From Leptospira sp. WS4.C2 (lineage in GTDB: Bacteria > Spirochaetota > Leptospiria > Leptospirales > Leptospiraceae), in NCBI RefSeq assembly GCF_040833985.1, contig NZ_CP162139.1, forward strand, positions 1,632,001-1,696,000: a stretch of DNA of 64,000 nt. Reading direction: 5' to 3'. Position numbers and translations under genes: made by a program. The notes beneath the pieces were generated by a model. That model ran no database searches. It was given only the letters and a program-made list of their open reading frames with translations, and was not told the origin of the DNA. This document shows, piece after piece, positions 8,408 through 17,142 of this stretch (positions within the stretch are counted from its first letter, which is position 1; each line of letters begins with the position of its first letter).

Positions 8408-10015
8408 TTATGTGATCGTTTTCTTTAAATCTTTGATATGATTAAGGAGTTCGTTTAAAGAGGATTTTTTCTCTGTTTCCTTCCAACCCAATTCTTTTCC
8501 AAGAGCATTGGCTACGGGAACGGCCAAAGATTCTGCCAGTTTCAAATCCAAAAACACAACTCGCCACCTTCTTGATAGAACGTCAGTAACAGAGAGTGCA
8601 AATTCCTTTTTCACAAAATGTTTGATTTCTTCTAGAAAGTAACCGGAGCCTTTTTTGATCTCCTTTGGTTTTTTTCCTAGAATGAAGGAAACCTCGCCGC
8701 CGTATGCATCCACCAAACGAACCGAAGTTTCATAAGAGAGATCATACATCGTTTGGACCTTGGCGACTAAATGTTTGGAATAGCCATCGGCCCCTGGAAA
8801 AGCAAAACTTGCTGTCACACAATTCATCTTAGGTGGCAAGTTACCAACGGAAATTAGTTTGTCAGTGAGGTCCTCAGCCATCTTGCGAAAGGTAGACCAC
8901 TTTCCCCCAGACATGGTGACAAGACCCGATTCGGAAACAAGGATAGCTTCTTCTCTCGAGATCGACTTTGTATCCTTTTTATCACCGGTAGAGATAAGAG
9001 GACGAAGGCCAGAAAAAACAGATTCTATATCCTCTTTGGTTAACTTGGTATCCAAATAATCGTTCCCGGTTTTGAGTAAAAATTCCACTTCGGATTGGAG
9101 AGGAAGGGGTTCCTCATCAATTTTTTGGATTGGGGTGTCAGTGGTTCCGAGAAGGACTTTTCCTTCCCAAGGGATGACAAATACCACTCGTCCATCGGCA
9201 GTTTTGGGGATGATCATGGCTGTGCGACAAGGTAACTTCTGTTTGTCGAAGACAAGGTGGATTCCCTGACTTGGCGCAAGGACATTTTCTGCCTTGGGAT
9301 CGTCCAGTTTTCGAAGTGAATCAATCCAAACTCCCGTTGTATTGGCAACAACTTTGGCTTTGATTGAGACTTTCTTTTTGGTGATTAGATCTTTTGCCGT
9401 CACACCAATGATCTTTCCATTCCCATCTTTTAAGAAGGATGTGACTTCGATGCGAGATAAAACATTGGCTCCATTTTCTTTGGCAGCTCGCACGGCGGCG
9501 ACATTGAGTCTTGAGTCATTGAACTGGGCATCGTAATAGGAAATTCCACCCTTTAGTTTTTCTTTTTTTAAAGAGGCAAAATAATCCAATGCTGTCGCTT
9601 TGGAAATTCTTTCATGGCCTGGAACAATGGATCTACCCGCAAGGATGTCATACATAGTAAGTCCAATGGAGTAAAATGGTTTTTCCCACCAAACATAGGT
9701 TGGTAATACAAACTGCAAAGGTTTGACTAAGTGAGGCGCATTGATCAGGAGACGTTTTCTTTCGGATAGAGCTTCGTAGATTAGTTTGAAATGGAACTGG
9801 GCGAGGTAACGAACCCCTCCATGGATGAGTTTTGTGGACCTGGAACTAGTTCCTGCCGAGAAGTCTTGTTTTTCGAGAAGGGCTACTTTGTACCCGCGCA
9901 AACTAGCATCCAGTGCAGTTCCGGATCCAGTGGCTCCACCGCCCAGTACTAAGACATCGTAGTCAGTTGATTCTAATTGTTTTAGTGTTTGTTTTCTTTC
10001 ATCTAAATGATTCAT
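8408..10015 (-). CDS. glpD: FAD-dependent glycerol-3-phosphate dehydrogenase
   Basis: Oxidises sn-glycerol 3-phosphate to dihydroxyacetone phosphate at the membrane, passing electrons to quinone. The N-terminal Rossmann motif is DVLVLGGGATGSGTALDA, followed by the family signature SSRSTKLIHGGVRYLAQF (about residues 57-74). The C-terminal capping domain (about 395-535) includes the conserved EEAILVSESGLVTMSGGKWSTFR-type stretch before it. At 535 residues it is normal. It converges with the lipoprotein gene and diverges from tyrS. Confidence 0.95.
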   Translation of the reverse strand: MNHLDERKQTLKQLESTDYDVLVLGGGATGSGTALDASLRGYKVALLEKQDFSAGTSSRSTKLIHGGVRYLAQFHFKLIYEALSERKRLLINAPHLVKPLQFVLPTYVWWEKPFYSIGLTMYDILAGRSIVPGHERISKATALDYFASLKKEKLKGGISYYDAQFNDSRLNVAAVRAAKENGANVLSRIEVTSFLKDGNGKIIGVTAKDLITKKKVSIKAKVVANTTGVWIDSLRKLDDPKAENVLAPSQGIHLVFDKQKLPCRTAMIIPKTADGRVVFVIPWEGKVLLGTTDTPIQKIDEEPLPLQSEVEFLLKTGNDYLDTKLTKEDIESVFSGLRPLISTGDKKDTKSISREEAILVSESGLVTMSGGKWSTFRKMAEDLTDKLISVGNLPPKMNCVTASFAFPGADGYSKHLVAKVQTMYDLSYETSVRLVDAYGGEVSFILGKKPKEIKKGSGYFLEEIKHFVKKEFALSVTDVLSRRWRVVFLDLKLAESLAVPVANALGKELGWKETEKKSSLNELLNHIKDLKKTIT

Positions 10016-10112
10016 AAGGGTTTTTACGTACTTTGGTGGTTGCCTATAGAGATTCTAAGGTTAGTATTGTCAAAAGTCACCATTTCGACCATCGAAAATT
10101 TTTGAATTTGTT

Positions 10113-11339
10113 ATGAAAACTGAAAGAGAATTGAACCAAGAATTAGAAACCATCCGCCGAGGCACTGTCGAGATCATTAGCGAGGCAGAACTTTTAGAAA
10201 AGATTAAATCCAAACCTAGCCTTAGCATCAAGGCGGGTTTTGATCCCACAGCCCCCGATTTACATTTAGGACATTTTGTTTTACTTAGAAAACTGAAACA
10301 CTTCCAAGACTTGGGTCATGAAGTCTGTTTTATGCTCGGTGATTTTACGGCAATGATTGGTGACCCCACGGGAAAATCAGAAACAAGAAAACGCCTTTCA
10401 AAAGAAGAGGTATTGGAGAATTCCAAAACCTACCAAAACCAAGTTTTTAAAATTTTAGATCCGAACAAAACAAAAATCCTCTACAACTCGCATTGGTGTT
10501 CGGAAATGAAATTTGAAGATGTTTTAGTTTTAACATCCAAATATACTGTTTCTCGAATGTTAGAAAGAGACGACTTTACCAAACGCCATAAAGCAGGAAC
10601 TCCTATCTCCATGATTGAGTTTTTATACCCACTGGTGCAAGGTTATGATTCCGTTGCGATGAAAGCGGATGTGGAACTGGGGGGAACAGACCAAAAGTTC
10701 AATATGTTAGTCGGTCGCGACTTACAAAGAGAATACGGTCAAAAACCACAATCGGTGGTCACCATGCCACTGCTAGTTGGTCTTGACGGCGTGAAAAAGA
10801 TGTCCAAATCTCTCGGTAACTATGTGGGTGTGACAGAAAAACCCATCGACATGTATGGAAAGATCATGTCCATCTCAGATGATTTGATGTGGAATTACTT
10901 TGAACTTTTGACTGACCTTCCTGTTTCAGAAATGGAAAATAGAAAGACGGGGATTACTTCCAAAACCCTCCATCCCAAAGAAGTCAAAACGGAACTCGCC
11001 CTCCTGGTTATGGACCAACTCCTTCCTGAAGAGGAAAACAGAAGGGCGGTTGAGGAGTGGACGGCCATCCACAATACCAAAAACAGAGCCTTGCCAGATG
11101 AAATTCCAACCGAAACCCTTGATCCGACTTATTTTTCAGAAAAACCTCCGCTACTGGTCTATGTTTTGTCCCAGTTGAAATTCATTCCGAGTGTATCGGA
11201 AGGGCGTAGGCTCATCCAGGCAGGTGGTTTGTATTTGGATGAGGAAAAAATTACTGATCCGGGACTCTCTTTGGAGCTAGGAAAGGAATACCTGATCCGC
11301 CAAGGTAAGAAGGGAAAATTTTTAAAGATAAAGACTTAA
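10113..11339 (+). CDS. tyrS: Tyrosyl-tRNA synthetase
   Basis: Charges tRNA-Tyr. Class I signatures are HLGH (residues 51-54) and KMSKS (229-233). The segment [21 protein letters not shown] and the [26 protein letters not shown] block place it with the TyrZ-like branch (type 2) rather than the E. coli TyrS branch. A C-terminal S4 RNA-binding domain (about 345-408, [18 protein letters not shown]) is present. At 408 residues it is full length. No clear Shine-Dalgarno precedes the ATG at 10113. Confidence 0.95.
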   Translation: MKTERELNQELETIRRGTVEIISEAELLEKIKSKPSLSIKAGFDPTAPDLHLGHFVLLRKLKHFQDLGHEVCFMLGDFTAMIGDPTGKSETRKRLSKEEVLENSKTYQNQVFKILDPNKTKILYNSHWCSEMKFEDVLVLTSKYTVSRMLERDDFTKRHKAGTPISMIEFLYPLVQGYDSVAMKADVELGGTDQKFNMLVGRDLQREYGQKPQSVVTMPLLVGLDGVKKMSKSLGNYVGVTEKPIDMYGKIMSISDDLMWNYFELLTDLPVSEMENRKTGITSKTLHPKEVKTELALLVMDQLLPEEENRRAVEEWTAIHNTKNRALPDEIPTETLDPTYFSEKPPLLVYVLSQLKFIPSVSEGRRLIQAGGLYLDEEKITDPGLSLELGKEYLIRQGKKGKFLKIKT

Positions 11340-11348
11340 GAGCGATGG

Positions 11349-11370
11349 TCGGTCGTTTTAGAACGACCGA
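11349..11370 (+). other. Inverted repeat after tyrS
   Basis: A perfect 9-bp stem (11349-11357 with 11362-11370) with loop TTAG sits 10 nt after the tyrS stop. No T-run follows, so it is not a standard intrinsic terminator. It may stabilise the tyrS 3' end or attenuate reading into the next gene. It argues that the next gene starts at 11411 rather than at 11345. Confidence 0.5.
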
Positions 11371-11410
11371 TCCAAATCCGATATTAGGTAGTAAGGAAAC
11401 CCATACCCGC

Positions 11411-12601
11411 ATGTCCCTCGACCCGACAAATGAAGAAAAGGAAATTCAGGATATTGTTCATGAACTTTCCCAGGACATCGAGAAGGACAGATTGTTCGCT
11501 AAAAAACTTCGTAAGTTTGCCCTGGTTTCTGCCCTTTCTTTTGTTGGGGTTACGGTGCTTGTCCTTTGTGGGTATTTACTCTATCTCAGTTTGAGTGTCA
11601 CCAAACTCGAGTCAGAGGTAAAAGAAAAAGAAAAGAACCTTCGGGAACTCGAACAATCCCTTTTTTCTCTTATGTACCAAGAGCAACTTCGCGAAGAAAA
11701 TGCACTCGCTGGTGACTCCGAACCTGATGCAGAACTTACTAAACAGGTGGAAGAGAATGTTCAGTTCTTAAAAGAAGTAAGCCAATCTACTAAAGGACGT
11801 AATATTCTTAGGGGAAATGAAACCCAGAAGGAAATTGCGCTTACCTTTGATTTGGCGACAGGGGAAGAACTTCCTGTCTTATACAATTATATCAAAGAAC
11901 ATAAAATCAAAGTAACACTATTTCTATCAAACGAAAGACCTTCCGATATCAATGGATCCTTCTTTATTCGTCAAAATTTAGATTATATTAAGAAAATGGC
12001 AAAAACAGGATCGGTGGAATTTGGAAACCATACTTGGTCCCATTTTAACTACCAAAGATCAGTAACGGAAACTTCTTTAAAAAAACGAATGGTACTCGAT
12101 TACCTTTCGAAATCTGTTCTCGATCTCCCTCGGATGGCAGAAGAACTGAAACGAGTGGAAGATGTTTTTCATTCTCTCACCAAACAAGAATTAAAGAAAT
12201 ACTATCGTCTGCCTTACGGGGCACTCAGCCAATTGATTTTAGATGCTCATGCAAGTTTGGGATATACGGATCATATTATGTGGTCGAATAATTCTAAAGG
12301 GTCACTAGATCTCCCTGATTACATTAGCAAACAATTCCTTTATAAAAAAACTTCCAAAGGAAAAAAGGAAGTAGTTCGAAATCCTCATTACAAAACAGGT
12401 GAAGAAACACTTACCTTTTTAGAAAATTGGGAAAAGGCAGATAAGAACGGAATGAATGGTGCCATTATCCTAATGCATTTAGGTGGGCCTAGAAAATTTG
12501 ATAAATTGATTTATATCCTTCCCACATTCATTGAACGAATGAAGGAAAAAGGATATAAGTTTGTTACACTCTCCGAAGTATTGAATGATAAAAAAGACTA
12601 A
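11411..12601 (+). CDS. Membrane-anchored polysaccharide deacetylase-like protein
   Basis: A 396-residue protein with a cytoplasmic N-terminus, one membrane segment (about 37-62), a short coiled coil (65-95) and a NodB-like domain outside the membrane (about 135-390). NodB motifs seen are IALTFDLATG (Asp147), FGNHTWSH (His207, His211), RLPYGAL and the late GAIILMHLGGP. The usual TFDD motif lacks its second Asp, a metal ligand in many members, so the activity (peptidoglycan or glycan N-deacetylation) is uncertain. ATG at 11411 is preferred to 11345 because the longer version would translate through the tyrS hairpin. Confidence 0.75.
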   Translation: MSLDPTNEEKEIQDIVHELSQDIEKDRLFAKKLRKFALVSALSFVGVTVLVLCGYLLYLSLSVTKLESEVKEKEKNLRELEQSLFSLMYQEQLREENALAGDSEPDAELTKQVEENVQFLKEVSQSTKGRNILRGNETQKEIALTFDLATGEELPVLYNYIKEHKIKVTLFLSNERPSDINGSFFIRQNLDYIKKMAKTGSVEFGNHTWSHFNYQRSVTETSLKKRMVLDYLSKSVLDLPRMAEELKRVEDVFHSLTKQELKKYYRLPYGALSQLILDAHASLGYTDHIMWSNNSKGSLDLPDYISKQFLYKKTSKGKKEVVRNPHYKTGEETLTFLENWEKADKNGMNGAIILMHLGGPRKFDKLIYILPTFIERMKEKGYKFVTLSEVLNDKKD

Positions 12602-12690
12602 ATCCTTTTTATGAAACATTAATCAAATCTTGAGTTGATAATCATTCATCAATTGGAAAGAAGCCATTTTAGGATTCGTTACAAAATATG

Positions 12691-12714
12691 CCGTCCCTTT
12701 TTAGGAAAGGACGG
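12691..12714. terminator. Probable terminator between convergent genes
   Basis: CCGTCC (12691-12696) pairs with GGACGG (12709-12714), and TTT/AAA inside extends the stem past one bulged base. T-rich sequence (ATATTTTG) follows on the minus strand. It most likely ends the RND permease transcript; flanking T-tracts are weak. Confidence 0.45.
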
Positions 12715-12741
12715 TCTCAAAATATAGATCCTTCGTCTTAT

Positions 12742-15700
12742 TTAAGCAAATTTTTTCTTTCTTGTATGGTATTTAGCGACCATCCAGTCTTTAAACGAAT
12801 ACAAGTTTAGGTAAAATACAGGCACCATGATGAGGGTGATAAAGGTTGCAAATGCAAGTCCCCAGCCGAAGGCCAGAGCCATGGGAACAAGGAAAGGGTC
12901 TTTTCCACCAATTCCATAGGCTGTCGGAAGAAGTCCAAGAACTGTTGTTACCGTGGTTAGCATTACGGCTCTTAGGCGAATACTTCCCGCTTCCATGAGG
13001 AGTTCAAAAGTAGACTTACTTGGATCTTCAATCCGAAGTTGGTTGGCACAATCCACAAGAACAATGGAGTCATTGACGACCACCCCCGCAAGTCCGATGA
13101 TTCCAAGGAATGCAAGGAAAGAAAACGGTTGTCCGTGGATTAAAAAAGCAAAAATCACTCCAATGACAGCGAAGGGAATGGCACTCATCACGATGAGAGG
13201 TTGTGCCAAAGAACGGAATAGGGAAGCAAGGATCATATAAATGATGAGAAGTCCCACAAGGAAGGCTCTGCCTAGAGATGCCATCGACTCTTCTGTATCT
13301 TTATTTTCCCCGGAGAACCGAACCGAATACCCCGGATATTTTGCGATAATTCCTTCCGTAAGGTTTTTGGCTTCTATATTGACTTGTCTTGAGGTAGATA
13401 CCGTTTCATCAATGTTAGACGTGACCGTTAACAACCGTTTTCCATCCAAGTGGTTGATGGAAGCTCGTCCAGGATTTCTATCATAACTAGTCAGTCTAGA
13501 AACAGGGATTAGATTTCCTGTTAAGTTATTTACATAAACTTTATTCAAGTGGGCGAGCGAAGAGCGGTATTCTTCTGGAAAACGCACCCGAACATCGACT
13601 TCCTCATCTGCCCGTTTGATTTTGGTTGACACTGTCCCTTGTAATGCGGTGTTGATGGCTAGGGAAACGGATTGAACACTCACTCCAGCAAAAGAGGCAA
13701 GAGATTCATCTACAGAAACTCGGATTTCATCTTTTCCTTCATTAAAATCATCACCAATATCAGTCACCCCATTGATTTTTGCAAGAGCAGCTTTGAACTC
13801 AGCACCAATTTTAAGTAAGGTGGCAAAATCATCTCCTTTGATTTCAATTGCCACTGGTTTTCCTACTGGAGGCCCACCTGCCAGCTTTTCAAATTCTAAG
13901 TTTACTAGTTTTCCCTTCAAAGGAAGAAAATCTTTGGGAACATCCGCTACCGGAAGGGTTTCTTCCTTTTTTTTATCAACATTTTCTTTAGCTAACTTCT
14001 CTTCCAGAAGCTGGAGGGCTTTTTCATTTAACATGAATTTGGTGTTTTGTCGAACCACTTCAATGATTTTTTCGGTGGACCTTTCTCTGTTATCATCAGG
14101 AGTTAAGTAGACCATCACTTGTGCATAGTTTTTTCCCCGTTTGGTGAAGGGATCATTCGGATCTTTTTGGATGATACCTACTCGGGAGATGTAGTTTTCA
14201 ACTTCGCCTTCAGGAAGTTTGGAAACGGCATATTCTATAGCCCGAATGAAACGATCGGTTTCTTCGAGTTTTAAACCAGTTTCAGCAGTGACTCGCACTT
14301 GGAAGGTTTCAATCGCACCAGGAAAGAGTTTGAATTTTCCGAATTTTACTTGGATGGCGAGAGAAAAAACAAAAAGTCCCATAAGAAGGCCCACCATTTT
14401 CCAACGGTTTCGGAGAGCAAAACTAAGGAGGGGAAGATAGGTTCTTTCTTTAAACTTTACAAACCAATGGGATTCTTCTTTTACTTCACCTTTCATGTCT
14501 GTGGCTTTACTCACATCATATAAGTGAGAAGGTAACATAAAGAAGGCTTCAAATAGGGAACTACATAAAGATAAAATCACCACTAGCGGAATGGAATGGA
14601 TGAACTTTCCAAAGATCCCTGTCATAAATAACATCGGACCAAAGGCAGCAATGGTGGTGGTGACTGTCGCTGTTACGGGTGCTAAAACTTCGCTTGTCCC
14701 TCGCATGGCAGCTTCAAATGGCTCTTCTCCCATTTCCAAATGGCGGTAAACGTTTTCACAAATGATAATGGCATCATCCACTAAAATCCCTACTACAATG
14801 ATAAGACCCATCATGGAAATTAAATTCAAAGTCAGACCCATGTAGTTCATGGCGACAAAGGTCATCGCAATAGAGATAGGGATTCCAAGGGCAGTCATCA
14901 TCGCCATCCGCCAACCGAGAAAGACAAATAAAGAAGCAGTTACGAGAAATAGACCCGACACTGCATTAGAAGTTAAAACTCCTAAGCGACGACGAATGTA
15001 TTTAGATAAGTCATTGACAAAGGCATGTTTAACAGTACCTCCTGAGGACTTAATAAACTCTTCTACTACAAGTTTGGAATCATCCACAACGGTAATGGCA
15101 TCCGATTTTTCTCTTTTGATCACAGTGAGAGCAATGGCAATGTTTCCATTTGATTTATCTAAATAATCAGAATCTTCAAATCCTTCTGTGACTCGGGCGA
15201 CATCACGGATTCTTACAGAACGTCCGGCATCATTGGAACGAACAAAAACGTTTTCAATTTCTTCGGCGGTATCAAATTCACCAACGGTGCGGACAATGAT
15301 CTCTCTCGTTTTTTCATTGATATTTCCTCCAGGGAAATTGATGTTTCGAAGACGAAGAGCATTGATCACTTGGGTGGAGGAAAGAGAAAGGCTTCTTAAT
15401 TTGTCAGGATCTAAGTCCACTTTCATTTCCCGTTCTCGCCATCCACGTTTGGTAATCCTTGCAACCGTAGGTAGGTCTTTCAGTTTTTCTTCTAATATTT
15501 TGGCTTTGTCTCGAAGCTCTTTTGCATTTAACAAAGGTTTGCCGTCTTTGGTTGTCGAAGATAGATGGATTTCAATCACGGGTTGTCTTGCTGTTGTGAT
15601 TTCTGTAACGATTGGATCATCCACATCTTCTGGGAGATCTTGAATCCGGTCGATGGCAGATTTCAAATCATCGACTACTTTTTGCGTATTTTTTGTATTG

Positions 15701-15996
15701 GGATCAATCGTAATGATAATCCCTGATCTGTTTTCTAGAGAGGCAGATCGAAATTCTTTGATTCCATCTACTTCCTTAATGGCATCTTCTAAAGGTTTTG
15801 TGACCAGTTTTTCTACATCGGCAGGTGCCGCTCCGGGGTAGACAGTAGTCACACTTACAATATCAAAATTGATATTGGGAAAAGCTTCCCGATTCATTGT
15901 TGCAGCGGTAAAACCACCAACAAGAAGAATGAGAAAGGTAAGAAGGTTTACGAATAAACTCTTCGAAAGAAAGTATTGAACGATGGATGTGCCCAT
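12742..15996 (-). CDS. RND-family efflux permease
   Basis: A 1084-residue inner-membrane pump of the AcrB/HAE type: TM1 near residues 12-32, a periplasmic loop ([20 protein letters not shown]), a block of helices at about 335-530, a second loop and a second helix block at about 890-1070. The proton-relay pair Asp407-Asp408 is intact within [16 protein letters not shown], and matches AcrB numbering. Substrate cannot be told. No membrane-fusion protein or TolC-like channel gene is in the window. A good ribosome site (TAGGAG) precedes ATG 15996. It lies 28 nt after def, so the two may be co-transcribed. Confidence 0.92.
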   Translation of the reverse strand: MGTSIVQYFLSKSLFVNLLTFLILLVGGFTAATMNREAFPNINFDIVSVTTVYPGAAPADVEKLVTKPLEDAIKEVDGIKEFRSASLENRSGIIITIDPNTKNTQKVVDDLKSAIDRIQDLPEDVDDPIVTEITTARQPVIEIHLSSTTKDGKPLLNAKELRDKAKILEEKLKDLPTVARITKRGWREREMKVDLDPDKLRSLSLSSTQVINALRLRNINFPGGNINEKTREIIVRTVGEFDTAEEIENVFVRSNDAGRSVRIRDVARVTEGFEDSDYLDKSNGNIAIALTVIKREKSDAITVVDDSKLVVEEFIKSSGGTVKHAFVNDLSKYIRRRLGVLTSNAVSGLFLVTASLFVFLGWRMAMMTALGIPISIAMTFVAMNYMGLTLNLISMMGLIIVVGILVDDAIIICENVYRHLEMGEEPFEAAMRGTSEVLAPVTATVTTTIAAFGPMLFMTGIFGKFIHSIPLVVILSLCSSLFEAFFMLPSHLYDVSKATDMKGEVKEESHWFVKFKERTYLPLLSFALRNRWKMVGLLMGLFVFSLAIQVKFGKFKLFPGAIETFQVRVTAETGLKLEETDRFIRAIEYAVSKLPEGEVENYISRVGIIQKDPNDPFTKRGKNYAQVMVYLTPDDNRERSTEKIIEVVRQNTKFMLNEKALQLLEEKLAKENVDKKKEETLPVADVPKDFLPLKGKLVNLEFEKLAGGPPVGKPVAIEIKGDDFATLLKIGAEFKAALAKINGVTDIGDDFNEGKDEIRVSVDESLASFAGVSVQSVSLAINTALQGTVSTKIKRADEEVDVRVRFPEEYRSSLAHLNKVYVNNLTGNLIPVSRLTSYDRNPGRASINHLDGKRLLTVTSNIDETVSTSRQVNIEAKNLTEGIIAKYPGYSVRFSGENKDTEESMASLGRAFLVGLLIIYMILASLFRSLAQPLIVMSAIPFAVIGVIFAFLIHGQPFSFLAFLGIIGLAGVVVNDSIVLVDCANQLRIEDPSKSTFELLMEAGSIRLRAVMLTTVTTVLGLLPTAYGIGGKDPFLVPMALAFGWGLAFATFITLIMVPVFYLNLYSFKDWMVAKYHTRKKKFA

Positions 15997-16024
15997 GAAA
16001 TCTCCTAAGAAGGAAAAAAACTAA

Positions 16025-16564
16025 TTAATCTAACAATTTACCTGCAGTATCAATGTCTTCGTTATAACCGAATAACTTTGTACTTTTGAGTCTGTCCACA
16101 TAGAGTACACCGAATAGGTGGTCGCACTCATGTTGTAATACTATGGCCCGATAGCCTGCAATGACTTCCTCATGTTCCACGAAATTTTCATCTCGCCATT
16201 TCATTCGAATTTTATCCGGTCTTTCCACGTAACCACGCATACCGGGCACGGAAAGACAACCTTCCCAAAATCCTTCCCCTGCCGGAGAAAGGGGTGTAAT
16301 CTCTGGGTTTAGGATGATTTGGTTGGGAACTTCAGGGGTTCCGGGGTATCTTTCGTTGTCATCGTCTTGGCCAACAACAACTAGTTTTTTAAGTACACCA
16401 ATTTGGGGTGCGGCAAGGCCTACACCGTCTGCGTGTCTCATGGTTTCAAACATATCTCGAATCAGTTTTTTGAATTCCTTGGTTTGGATTTCGGATTCAG
16501 TTACGTCTTCGCTCGTTTGACGGAGTAAGGGATTGCCAATCTTGAGGATTTTTCTAACAGCCAT
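16025..16564 (-). CDS. def: Peptide deformylase
   Basis: Removes the formyl group from nascent proteins. All three family motifs are present in 179 residues: [10 protein letters not shown] (47-56), EGCLSVPG (101-108, metal ligand Cys103) and QHECDHLFG (144-152, ligands His145 and His149, catalytic Glu146). The long CD-loop ([17 protein letters not shown]) resembles that of other Leptospira deformylases. It lies between tRNA-Ala and the RND gene on the same strand. Confidence 0.97.
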   Translation of the reverse strand: MAVRKILKIGNPLLRQTSEDVTESEIQTKEFKKLIRDMFETMRHADGVGLAAPQIGVLKKLVVVGQDDDNERYPGTPEVPNQIILNPEITPLSPAGEGFWEGCLSVPGMRGYVERPDKIRMKWRDENFVEHEEVIAGYRAIVLQHECDHLFGVLYVDRLKSTKLFGYNEDIDTAGKLLD

Positions 16565-16678
16565 AATCTAATATGGAATAGATTGGAAAAGGTCACTGAT
16601 TGATCAAGTGATCTCCACTCCAAATGAAAAAGAATTTGACAGGGGAGGCTTTGAACTGTGAAATTCCGGGAGGGATTT

Positions 16679-16751
<73 letters not shown>

Positions 16752-16826
16752 TTGTGCTAATCCAAGGTGAGTGACCGCGTTTGTCTGTCAACAGAATCCT
16801 AAAATGGCTAAGGAACCAGAGATGTT

Positions 16827-17138
16827 ATGGGACAAGATACAGTAGAAGAACTGACTAAAAAACTGAAAATCCAATCGGATATCATCAAAGGCTATGAAAA
16901 AGTTCTTAGGCTCAACGAACAAGAATTAGCAAACGCCGATGAAATCATTCGGATGTATGAACAAATTATCGATTATTCGCGAGTGGAACTTAGAGAAGCA
17001 AAAGAAACTGTGCAGGCAAGTTCCATGGTGTCTAATTTAAGTCGGGACGAACTCATGTCCGCTTTCGACAAAATTAAGTCATTGGAAGATGCAAATCGAA
17101 AACTAAGAGAAGAATCACTAAAATTTAACAACGATTAA
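16827..17138 (+). CDS. Short coiled-coil protein
   Basis: 103 residues, highly charged and almost entirely helical by composition (heptad-like runs KLKIQSDIIKGYEKVLRLNEQE and DKIKSLEDANRKLREES). No membrane segment or known motif. It ends 4 nt before the SpoIIE-type phosphatase gene, so the two are probably translated from one message and the protein may be a partner or regulator of the module. Function unknown. Confidence 0.75.
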   Translation: MGQDTVEELTKKLKIQSDIIKGYEKVLRLNEQELANADEIIRMYEQIIDYSRVELREAKETVQASSMVSNLSRDELMSAFDKIKSLEDANRKLREESLKFNND

Positions 17139-17142
17139 ACCA

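Noticed and set aside
14219..15841. Several long plus-strand frames opposite the RND gene
   Set aside because: They are mirror frames of a well-supported gene, with no family motifs or ribosome sites.
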